A program made the translations under genes and the position numbers. From positions 1 through 8,461 of the forward strand of contig NZ_PEGG01000044.1 in NCBI RefSeq assembly GCF_002737765.1: 8,461 bases of DNA, given 5' to 3'. This document shows, piece by piece, positions 1 through 6,104 of this stretch (position 1 is its first letter; each line of letters opens with the position of its first letter). The notes beneath the pieces were generated by a model. The model saw only the letters and a list, made by a program, of their open reading frames with translations. It ran no database searches and was not told the origin of the DNA. The stretch is from Caulobacter sp. B11 (GTDB lineage Bacteria > Pseudomonadota > Alphaproteobacteria > Caulobacterales > Caulobacteraceae).

Positions 1-1
1 T

Positions 2-1492
2 CAGCGGCGGGCCTTCATGGCCGGCGCCCTGTCCGATTCCGGCGGCGACCTGGCCATCAGCCTGGGCTCGGGCGTCCTGAACATCACCAACAGCGAAACC
101 ATCAACATCACCAGCCTGGACATCGCCTCGACCGGCAAGCTGGTGTTCACGGCCGACCCCGCCGCCGGCACGGCGACCAAGCTGGTCGCGTCCGGCGCGG
201 TCAATATCGCCTCGGGCGCCTCCCTGGGCCTTCGCTTGACCAGCCTGCTCAAGGATCCGAAGACCTATACGGTCATCACCGGCGGCAGCCTGACCGCCGG
301 CGCGATCAACCAGGACCTGCTGGGCAACGCCCCCTACCTGTACAAGGCCAGCAGCCGAACCGACGCCAACAACGCCTATATCGACGTGCGTCGTCGCACG
401 GCCGCCGAGATCGGCATGTCGCGCAGCCAGGCTTCGGCCTATGACGCGGTGGTCGGGGCCCTGGGCCAGAACACCGACCTGGCCAGCGCCTTCCTGCGTC
501 GCAATGACCGCGACACCTTCCTTGAATATTACAACCAGATGCTGCCCGACCAGGGCGAGGGGCTGTTCTCGGCCCTGGCCTCGGCCAACCAGCAGATCTC
601 GGCCGCCACCGCCATGCGGCCCGATCCCGGCGACCGTTATGGCCCCGACAGCATCTGGGTCCAGGAACTCAACACCCTGGTCCGTCGCGACTCCGACGCG
701 ACCCTGGGATCGGACACCCAGGCCCTGGGTTTCGTCGGCGGCTACGAGGCCATGGGCGACGCCGGCGGGGCCCTGGGCCTGACCCTGGCCTTCGTCAGCG
801 TCGAAGAGCATGACATCGCCGCCAAGGTGGGCGAACAGACCTCCAGCTCCTTCCTGCAGGGCGGCGCCTATTGGCGGCGCGCGGTCGGCGGCTGGCGCAT
901 GAACGCCGGCGGCGGCGGCGGCTATGGCTGGTTCGAAGGCGACCGCCGCTTCATCGCCGGCGACGACGACGCCGACGGCGCGGCCGACCTGATCCTCAAG
1001 AACTCGGCCAAGTGGAGCGGCGCGACGGCCAACGCCTTCGCCGGCCTCGGCTACGAAGCCAAGTTCGGACGTTTCTACGCCCGGCCCGAAGCCCGGTTCG
1101 ACTATCTCTGGATGCGTGAAGGCGAGCGCAAGGAAGCCGGCGGCGGCGCGGGTTTCGACCTGCTGGTCGATGAACGCACCTCGAGCAACCTCAGCGGCGA
1201 GGCGGGGGTCGCGCTCGGCGCCGACTTCGGCTCGGACGTCTGGTGGCGCCCCGAAGTGCGGGTCGGCTATCGCCAGACGATCGCCGGCGAGGTCGGTGAC
1301 ACCATCGCGCGGTTTACCGGCGGCAACCCGTTCACCCTGGCGGCCCTGGACGACAAGCAGGGCGCCCTGACCCTGGGCTTCGCCGTCCGGGCGGGAACGC
1401 CGATGTCCTACCTGGCCCTCGAGGGCTCCGCGGAAGCCACCAAGCGCCAGAAGAAATACAATGTGCGCCTGATTGGCCGGGCGATGTTCTAG
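2..1492 (+). CDS. Autotransporter, C-terminal part: passenger end and outer-membrane beta-barrel (5' end outside window)
   Basis: The frame is open from base 2, so the true start lies upstream. The ATG at 17 is probably internal, because no ribosome binding site precedes it. The first ~130 residues are rich in Gly, Ala, Ser and Thr with short repeating strands, as in a secreted beta-helix passenger. A linker follows, with a YDAVVGAL stretch. From about residue 215 (counting from base 17) to the end, some 275 residues show alternating amphipathic strands and many Gly and aromatic residues. This fits the ~270-residue autotransporter barrel (PF03797 type). The protein ends in Arg-Ala-Met-Phe; a terminal Phe is the usual outer-membrane barrel signal read by the BAM complex. 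By family knowledge the barrel sits in the outer membrane and exports the passenger. Passenger function cannot be judged here. Bases 908–922 are five GGC repeats giving a run of Gly, and 962–997 encode an acidic DxDxDG loop. Confidence 0.88.
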   Translation, partial: QRRAFMAGALSDSGGDLAISLGSGVLNITNSETINITSLDIASTGKLVFTADPAAGTATKLVASGAVNIASGASLGLRLTSLLKDPKTYTVITGGSLTAGAINQDLLGNAPYLYKASSRTDANNAYIDVRRRTAAEIGMSRSQASAYDAVVGALGQNTDLASAFLRRNDRDTFLEYYNQMLPDQGEGLFSALASANQQISAATAMRPDPGDRYGPDSIWVQELNTLVRRDSDATLGSDTQALGFVGGYEAMGDAGGALGLTLAFVSVEEHDIAAKVGEQTSSSFLQGGAYWRRAVGGWRMNAGGGGGYGWFEGDRRFIAGDDDADGAADLILKNSAKWSGATANAFAGLGYEAKFGRFYARPEARFDYLWMREGERKEAGGGAGFDLLVDERTSSNLSGEAGVALGADFGSDVWWRPEVRVGYRQTIAGEVGDTIARFTGGNPFTLAALDDKQGALTLGFAVRAGTPMSYLALEGSAEATKRQKKYNVRLIGRAMF

Positions 1493-1554
1493 AGGCGGCG
1501 ACGGGCCCGCACGAAAGAGCTTCGCGGCTCAGTTCCCGGTCTGCAGACTTTCCG

Positions 1555-1584
1555 AAGGGCCCGCGCCATGGCGCGGGCCCTTTT
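1555..1584 (+). terminator. Rho-independent terminator after the autotransporter
   Basis: Bases 1555–1582 form a perfect 28-base palindrome centred on CCATGG, giving a GC-rich stem of about 12 pairs with a CATG loop. It runs straight into TTTT at 1581–1584. It lies 62 bases after the autotransporter stop and well before the porin. It therefore most likely ends the autotransporter transcript and separates it from the next operon. Confidence 0.85.
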
Positions 1585-1660
1585 CGTTGCGCGCCACGCT
1601 GCGACTTAACGTCGCTTTCGCACTTCCCGTTGGGACTTGGAAAGATCAGTCTTCATACGG

Positions 1661-1674
1661 TGCCGAAATCGGCA
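1661..1674. repeat. Short inverted repeat upstream of the porin
   Basis: TGCCGA-AA-TCGGCA is a perfect 6-base inverted repeat with a 2-base centre. It lies just upstream of the candidate porin promoter. It has no T-tract, so it is not an obvious terminator. A protein-binding operator is possible, but this short a palindrome can arise by chance in GC-rich DNA. Confidence 0.3.
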
Positions 1675-1679
1675 GTCGT

Positions 1680-1697
1680 CTGAAGGTTTTCTGACAG
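1680..1697. promoter_or_regulatory. Weak Pho-box-like direct repeat upstream of the porin
   Basis: CTGAAGG-TTTT-CTGACAG is a pair of 7-base half-sites whose starts are 11 bases apart, with an AT-rich 4-base spacer. That is the geometry of PhoB sites (CTGTCAT-N4-CTGTCAT). Read on the other strand, one half is CTGTCAG (6 of 7 matches) and the other is much weaker. It overlaps the candidate -35 element of the porin promoter. The porin family includes phosphate-starvation-induced members, which makes the site worth noting, but the match is imperfect. Confidence 0.25.
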
Positions 1698-1714
1698 TGC
1701 CCCTATTTTAATCT
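1691..1714 (+). promoter_or_regulatory. Candidate housekeeping promoter of the porin–binding-protein operon
   Basis: CTGACAG at 1691–1697 resembles the Caulobacter housekeeping -35 element (TTGACGS). An AT-rich TTTTAATCT stretch follows at 1706–1714 and could supply the -10. This is the most AT-rich part of the 298-base gap and lies about 75 bases before the porin start. The match is partial and the exact -10 is uncertain. Confidence 0.3.
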
Positions 1715-1790
1715 CTATATCGCCGGTCGATTTTAGAGGTCCATATTCGCAAGCGGGTCGACGTCCAACGAGGCGTCGAAGGGAAAGTCC

Positions 1791-3331
1791 ATGACAGAAC
1801 CAAGAAACGTCCTGCGCACCGCCCTGATCGCCGGAGCCTCGCTCCTGGCCATGAGCGGCGTCGCCCAAGCCCAGACCACCGCCTCGCCGGCCGACCAGCA
1901 GGCGAGAATCGAGGCCCTGGAAGCCCAGCTTCAGGCGCTGGCGGCGCAGATCGCCGACCTGAAAACCACCACTGCGGCCGGCATCAAGGAGGTCCGCGCC
2001 GCCCAGGGCGCCACCACGGTCAGCCTGGCCAATGGCCGCCCGACGATCTCGACGGGCGACGGCGCGTTCTCTGTCGCCGTCCGGGGCATCTTCCAGGCCG
2101 ACGCGGCCTATTACGACCAGGCCTCGGCCGGGCCCCTGGCCAGCGACAGACGCCGAGGCTCGTTCAATGACGCCGCCGAAAACGACCGGGCCCGCGACCT
2201 GTCCGACGGGGTCAATATCCGTCGCGCCCGCCTGGGCGTCGAGGGCAAGCTGTTCGGCGCCTTCGACTACAACATGATCTATGATTTCGGCGGCTCGGGC
2301 GCGGAGGAAGCCGGCAAGATCTCGTCGGCGTGGCTGCAATATAGCGGCTATCCGGTGAAGCTGCGGGCCGGCGTCTATGCCCGGTCACCAGCCTGGAGGA
2401 CGCCGCCAACAACACCGGCTCGCTGTTCGCCGAGCGCGCCTCCGTCGCCGAGACCGTGCGCGGCCTGGCCGGCGGCGATGGTCGCGCGGCGATCGGCCTG
2501 CTCTCCAACGGCGCCCGCTGGAACGCCTCCCTGTCCCTGACCGGCAATGTCGTCACCACCCAGACCTTCGACGAACAGGTCGGCCTGGTCGGCCGCGTGG
2601 CCTATGTTCCGCTGAAGGGCCGGGACTGGCTGATCCATGTGGGCGCCAACGCCAACCTGATCCTCAGCCCGGCGGCCACGGGCCCGGATGTCGCCTCCAC
2701 CGGCGGCGCGCCCAGCGCCATCCGCCTGCGCGATCGTCCGGAACTGCGCGTCGACGGCGCACGCCTGATCGACACCGGCAGCATCGACACCGACAGCGTC
2801 AGCGCCTACGGCCTTGAATTCGGCGCCCAGCGCAAGAACCTCTATCTGCAGGCCGAGTACTTCGACATCAGCGTCGAACGCCGGACCAGCGCCCTGTCCA
2901 ATCCCGACTTCGACGGCTGGTACGTCCAGGCCGGTTGGACCCTGACCGGCGAGGCGCGCCGCTACTCGACCGCCACGGCCGGTTTCGACAATCCGCGTCC
3001 CGCCAAGGCCTTTGATCCCAAGAAGAACCAGTGGGGCGCCGTCGAGCTGGGGATCCGCTACTCGACCTTCGATCTGAACCACATGGCCGGCGGTCAGGGC
3101 ACGACGCCCGTGGCCGGCGCGATCCGCGGCGGCGAGCAAAACATCCTGTCCCTGGGACTGAACTGGTATCTCAATAACGCTGTTACCGTCTCGGGGGCCT
3201 ATCGCAACGTCGAGGTGCGGCGCCTGTCGCCCGGCGGCACGGCCTTTGTCGCCGGCTCGACCCCGACGGCGGGATCAGAGGTCGGCCAGGACCTGAACAT
3301 CTGGTCGCTTCGAACCCAGTACGCGTTCTAG
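1791..3331 (+). CDS. Phosphate-selective porin OprO/OprP family, frameshifted as read
   Basis: This is probably a trimeric outer-membrane anion channel. The start at 1791 has a good ribosome site (GAAGGGA, ~7 bases upstream). Residues 1–27 form a Sec signal peptide with likely cleavage after Ala-Gln-Ala. A coiled-coil segment (~36–70, [20 protein letters not shown]) follows, typical of Porin_O_P proteins. Then come barrel strands such as [14 protein letters not shown] and [18 protein letters not shown]. After Ala197 (base 2381) the frame breaks: reading 1791 runs on nonsensically to a stop at 2540. The family sequence resumes in the frame starting at 2381 ([20 protein letters not shown]) and runs to TAG at 3329, ending in Tyr-Ala-Phe like a barrel. 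One added C in the run at 2380–2382 restores a 513-residue protein of normal size. I infer a sequencing deletion, though a recent real mutation is possible. It is likely co-transcribed with the binding protein 31 bases downstream. Whether the substrate is phosphate, sulfate or another anion is not decided by sequence. Confidence 0.82.
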
Positions 3332-3362
3332 CCTTTCAAAACACCGAGGATGCACCCGACTC

Positions 3363-4469
3363 ATGACCCGGACTTTCTTTGATCCCATGCGTCGGCGCAT
3401 CCTCGGCGCGGCCAGCGCCGCAGCGCTTGTTCCCACCGTCGTGGCAGGCTCCGCCCGGGCCCAGGGCGCCAAGCCTCTGACCCTGCTGAATGTCAGCTAC
3501 GACCCCACCCGGGAACTCTACAAGGACATCAACGCGGCCTACATCAAGTACTGGCGGACCAAGGTCGGCCAGACCCTGACCATCAACCAGAGCCACGGGG
3601 GATCGGGCAAACAGGCGCGGTCGGTGATCGATGGCCTGCAGGCCGACGTCGTCACCCTGGCCCTGGGCTATGACATCGACGAGATCGCGGCCCGGGCCAG
3701 GTTGCTGCCCGCCAACTGGCAGTCGCGCCTGCCCGACAATTCCACGCCCTATACCTCGACGATCGTGTTCCTGGTCCGCAAGGGCAATCCCTGGAAGATC
3801 AAGGACTGGGGCGATCTGGTGAAGCCGGGCGTCGAGGTCATCACCCCCAACCCGAAGACCTCGGGCGGCGCCCGCTGGAACTATCTGGCGGCCTGGGCCT
3901 GGGCGCTGAAGCAACCCGGCGGCAACGCGGCCAAGGCGGAAGCCTATGTCGGCGACCTGTTCCGCCATGTGCCGGTGCTCGACACCGGCGCGCGCGGCGC
4001 CACCACCACCTTCACCCAGCGCGGCATCGGCGACGTCCTGCTGTCCTGGGAAAACGAGGCCTATCTCGCCCAGGAGGAGCTGCCGGGCAGGTTCGACATC
4101 GTCTATCCGTCGATCTCGATCCTGGCTGAACCGCCGGTGGCGATCATCGACAGGAACGTCGACCGTCACAGGACCCGCCTGGCCGCCCAGGGCTATCTGA
4201 ACTTCCTCTACAGCCCCATCGCCCAGGATCTGATCGGCAAGAACCACTATCGTCCGCGCAACCCGGCGGCGATGGCCAAGTATGCTGGCAAGTTCAAGCA
4301 GATCCCGCTGGTGACGATCGATGGCGCCTTCGGGGGCTGGAAAAAGGTCCAGGCCGTGCATTTCACCGATGGCGGCGTCTTCGACCGGATCTATCGACCC
4401 GATAGGACCGGCCCCCGCGACCCGCGCGATGGCGAGATCCCGCCAGGGGTTTCGCCGATCGGCGTTTGA
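3363..4469 (+). CDS. Periplasmic sulfate/thiosulfate-binding protein (Sbp/CysP family)
   Basis: This is the solute receptor of an ABC importer for sulfate or thiosulfate, acting in the periplasm. Residues 1–33 are an export signal with three Arg (10–12) before a hydrophobic stretch and cleavage likely after ARA at 33. The RRRILG context could suit Tat as well as Sec. Family landmarks are [15 protein letters not shown] (43–57), the anion-binding SHGGSGKQA region (77–85), and NPKTSGGAR (163–171), which matches the classical sulfate-binding-protein signature 2. Signature 1, around QS at 76–77, is only partly matched. At 368 residues it is slightly long, with a Pro-rich tail. The start at 3363 is preceded by GAGGA at 3346–3350, 12 bases away. 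The ATG at 3390 lacks a ribosome site and would shorten the signal. No permease (CysT/CysW) or ATPase (CysA) gene follows, so the membrane part must lie elsewhere. Sbp versus CysP cannot be separated by eye. Confidence 0.9.
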   Translation: MTRTFFDPMRRRILGAASAAALVPTVVAGSARAQGAKPLTLLNVSYDPTRELYKDINAAYIKYWRTKVGQTLTINQSHGGSGKQARSVIDGLQADVVTLALGYDIDEIAARARLLPANWQSRLPDNSTPYTSTIVFLVRKGNPWKIKDWGDLVKPGVEVITPNPKTSGGARWNYLAAWAWALKQPGGNAAKAEAYVGDLFRHVPVLDTGARGATTTFTQRGIGDVLLSWENEAYLAQEELPGRFDIVYPSISILAEPPVAIIDRNVDRHRTRLAAQGYLNFLYSPIAQDLIGKNHYRPRNPAAMAKYAGKFKQIPLVTIDGAFGGWKKVQAVHFTDGGVFDRIYRPDRTGPRDPRDGEIPPGVSPIGV

Positions 4470-4480
4470 GGTCACTGTCG

Positions 4481-4505
4481 GGAACCTGACGGCGGTGGAC
4501 GCGTT
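4481..4505 (+). promoter_or_regulatory. EcfG/SigT general stress response promoter upstream of the kinase operon
   Basis: GGAAC at 4481–4485 (GGAACC to 4486) is followed after exactly 16 bases by CGTT at 4502–4505. This is the established alphaproteobacterial EcfG (SigT in Caulobacter) consensus, GGAAC-N16/17-CGTT. It lies in the 74-base gap between the binding-protein gene and the histidine kinase. Transcription would start near 4512, giving a short leader of about 30 bases with a GAGGA ribosome site at 4528–4532. I did not find another correctly spaced pair in the window. Confidence 0.75.
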
Positions 4506-4543
4506 GAGCGCGACTGGGGACGTCGGCGAGGACTCGGGCGCAC

Positions 4544-5251
4544 ATGCAGGACCTGACGGAATCGCAACGGGCCGGCGACCCGCCCCCTGCCCAGGTTGAC
4601 CTGGAGGCCCTGGTCGCGGAGCGAACCCGGGACCTGACCAAGGCGCTGGAGCAGAAGACCGCCCTCCTGCACGAGGTCGACCATCGGGTTAAGAACAACC
4701 TCCAGCTCATCTCGTCCCTGCTGCTGCTGCAGAACCGACGGGTGACCGATCCTGCGGTGAAGGCCTCGCTTCGCGGCATTCTCGAACGGGTCAGCGCCAT
4801 CGCCACCGTGCATCGTCGGCTCTTTCAGAGCGACGACGTTGAACGCTTTGACGTCTCGGCCTTCGTCCGCGACCTGGTCAGCGACATGATGGGCACTTCC
4901 GGGCGCGAGGACATCCGCGTCCGCCTCGACCTGGAACGCGTCGATGTCGCCGCCGCCAAGGCCGCGCCCCTGGCCCTGGTGATCAGCGAACTGTTCTCCA
5001 ACGCCCTGCGCCATGCCTTTCCCCCCGGCCATGGCGGCGAGATCTTTGTCGGCATCAGTCGCGACGACACCGAGTTTCGGATCGAAATCGCCGACAACGG
5101 CGTTGGTCTGGCGCAACCGACGACAGCGTCGGGGTTCGGCCTCACCATCGTCCAGCTGCTCTGCCAGCAACTGAAGGCGAGGAACGAGACCTCGTCCGCC
5201 GATCCGGGCGTCCGCGTGGTCATTCACCTGCCGGTGAACGGCGCGCACTGA
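4544..5251 (+). CDS. Soluble sensor histidine kinase, HisKA_2 (HRxxN) family
   Basis: This is a 235-residue cytoplasmic kinase that autophosphorylates on His and passes phosphate to a receiver, probably the regulator next door. A short N-terminus with a helix (DLEALVAERTRDLTKALEQK, ~19–38) leads into HisKA_2: HEVDHRVKNNLQLISSLL at 43–60, with His47 as the likely phosphoacceptor. The ATPase domain has an N-box (ELFSNALRHAF, Asn153), G1 (DNGVGL, 184–189) and a G2-type GFGLTIV (197–203). I see no membrane segment and no PAS, GAF or receiver domain, so the helix before HisKA_2 may be a dimer or signal-input coil, or a partner may sense. The frame is closed by a stop at 4505, so no large N-terminal domain is missing. 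ATG 4544 has GAGGA 11 bases upstream. HisKA_2/HWE kinases commonly feed the PhyR general stress pathway, and the upstream EcfG-type promoter suggests this one is itself stress-induced. Confidence 0.9.
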   Translation: MQDLTESQRAGDPPPAQVDLEALVAERTRDLTKALEQKTALLHEVDHRVKNNLQLISSLLLLQNRRVTDPAVKASLRGILERVSAIATVHRRLFQSDDVERFDVSAFVRDLVSDMMGTSGREDIRVRLDLERVDVAAAKAAPLALVISELFSNALRHAFPPGHGGEIFVGISRDDTEFRIEIADNGVGLAQPTTASGFGLTIVQLLCQQLKARNETSSADPGVRVVIHLPVNGAH

Positions 5252-5275
5252 GCGTTTTGAGAGGACTGAGCATCC

Positions 5276-5740
5276 ATGAGCGCGCAACCGCTCGAGGTTC
5301 TGATCGTGGAGGACGAGGTGCTGCTGGCCACCGAGCTGGAGTACCTGCTGCAGGAACTCGGCTGCCATACGGTCGGCATGGCCATGAACTCTGAAGAGGC
5401 CGTGGCCATGGCCGAGGCGCTCAATCCCGATCTGGCCCTGGTCGACGTCCATCTGGAGGACGGCCCCACCGGCGTGGACGCCGCCCGTCGGATCAAGGCC
5501 GATTGCGGCGGCGTGGTCCTGTTCATGACCGCCAATGTCAAGCGCCTGCCCGAGGACTTCGCCGGCGCCTGCGGGGTGATCGGCAAGCCCTATTCCGAGC
5601 ACGGTGTGAAGACCGCGATCACCTTTCTGGGCGCTTGCCTGCGCGAGGGCAGCGCGCCCGGCCTGCCCCCGGTCGGCCTGCAGTTGTCGCCGGCCTACGC
5701 CGCTCGCTGGGGCCTGGGCGATCTGGCGCGCGCGGGCTGA
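5276..5740 (+). CDS. Single-domain response regulator (receiver only)
   Basis: This is a 154-residue receiver with no output domain. The phosphorylation site is complete: acidic pair Glu12-Asp13, phosphoacceptor Asp57 (LALVDVHLEDG), Thr85 (LFMTAN) and Lys104 (IGKPYS). A Gly/Pro/Leu-rich tail of about 35 residues after the receiver resembles no DNA-binding or enzyme domain. It starts 24 bases after the kinase stop with a GAGGA site at ~5261–5265, so it is co-transcribed and the probable phosphate acceptor of that kinase. Stand-alone receivers often act as phosphate shuttles or sinks in alphaproteobacteria, including in the general stress response (SdrG, LovR, MrrA). Here only the Phe and Thr of the FATGUY motif typical of that group are kept (Phe83-Met-Thr85-Ala-Asn), so membership is uncertain. 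Confidence 0.9.
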   Translation: MSAQPLEVLIVEDEVLLATELEYLLQELGCHTVGMAMNSEEAVAMAEALNPDLALVDVHLEDGPTGVDAARRIKADCGGVVLFMTANVKRLPEDFAGACGVIGKPYSEHGVKTAITFLGACLREGSAPGLPPVGLQLSPAYAARWGLGDLARAG

Positions 5741-5741
5741 C

Positions 5742-6020
5742 ATGGCCGGGTCGCCCGTCGCGGTCATTGTCGGAACCCTCGCCGCCCTGCTGTCGATCGC
5801 CAGTTTCGCGCCGCAGATCGTGAAGATCGTCAAGGCGCGCGACGCCAGCGCCGTGTCGCTGCGAACCTATGTGATCACCGTCGCCGGCTTTGCGACCTGG
5901 ATGGCCTATGGCGTGATGATCGGCGCCTGGCCGGTGGTCGCCTCCAACCTGGCCTGCCTGCTGATGGCGGCCGCGGTCCTGGCCCTCAAATGGCGGTTCA
6001 GGCGGCCCGCCCGCCGCTGA
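5742..6020 (+). CDS. SemiSWEET sugar transporter (MtN3/PQ-loop family)
   Basis: This is a 92-residue inner-membrane protein with three predicted helices (about 6–24, 40–60 and 64–84). The family's PQ motif is in the first helix region (SFAPQIVKIVKARDASAVSL, Pro24-Gln25). The second helix carries the usual aromatic and Asn-rich features (FATWMAYGVMIGAWPVVASN). A basic tail (RFRRPARR) sits at the C-terminus, as expected for a positive cytoplasmic end. By family knowledge SemiSWEETs dimerise to form a facilitative channel for sucrose or glucose; the substrate here is unknown. It begins one base after the regulator's stop, so it is almost certainly in the same operon as the kinase and receiver. 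The downstream gap of 84 bases holds a separate candidate promoter for argB. Confidence 0.88.
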   Translation: MAGSPVAVIVGTLAALLSIASFAPQIVKIVKARDASAVSLRTYVITVAGFATWMAYGVMIGAWPVVASNLACLLMAAAVLALKWRFRRPARR

Positions 6021-6045
6021 ACCCGCCGCGCTTCGCCGTCGGCGC

Positions 6046-6073
6046 GTGACAGGGGGGCATGGTCGGCTATCGA
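6046..6073 (+). promoter_or_regulatory. Candidate housekeeping promoter of argB
   Basis: GTGACAG at 6046–6052 and GCTATCGA at 6066–6073 are 13 bases apart. They fit the layout of the Caulobacter housekeeping consensus (TTGACGS-N10–14-GCTANAWC), with mismatches in both elements. Transcription would start near 6080, leaving a ~25-base leader to the TTG at 6105 but almost none to the TTG at 6084. The argB operon could also be read through from the stress operon. Confidence 0.35.
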
Positions 6074-6091
6074 ACGCGCGCCTTTGCCTTA

Positions 6092-6096
6092 CAGGA
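6092..6096 (+). promoter_or_regulatory. Ribosome binding site deciding the argB start
   Basis: CAGGA sits 8 bases before the TTG at 6105, a good position for ribosome binding. No comparable purine-rich site precedes the in-frame TTG at 6084. There is no ATG or GTG candidate near the family N-terminus, so translation probably begins at a TTG. Confidence 0.55.
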
Positions 6097-6104
6097 CCGC
6101 CGCC

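Noticed and set aside
908..922. Five-copy GGC repeat as a phase-variable tract
   Set aside because: It is a triplet repeat coding for Gly within a conserved barrel; length changes would not shift the frame, and such runs are common at this GC content.
1606..1611. TTAACG resembling a CtrA half-site in the gap before the porin
   Set aside because: The second TTAA at the required 7-base spacing is missing.
2376..2390. Programmed ribosomal frameshifting in the porin or dapD
   Set aside because: No slippery heptamer with a following structure is evident, and dapD would need four shifts in both directions. Sequencing error is simpler.
2456..3331. Separate 291-residue gene starting at GTG 2456
   Set aside because: The same frame already carries porin-family sequence upstream from 2381, there is no ribosome site, and there is no signal peptide. 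It is the rest of the frameshifted porin.
3358..3362. GACTC (CcrM GANTC methylation site) directly before the binding-protein start, and another at 4531–4535 in the kinase leader
   Set aside because: GANTC sites also occur inside genes here (for example near 35, 690 and 1905). Two sites in gaps are not enough to claim methylation control.
3336..4475. Long minus-strand open frame of 379 residues opposite the sulfate-binding protein
   Set aside because: It is an antisense shadow of GC-rich codon use. The + strand frame has clear family motifs, a signal peptide and a ribosome site, and the antisense product shows no recognisable domain.
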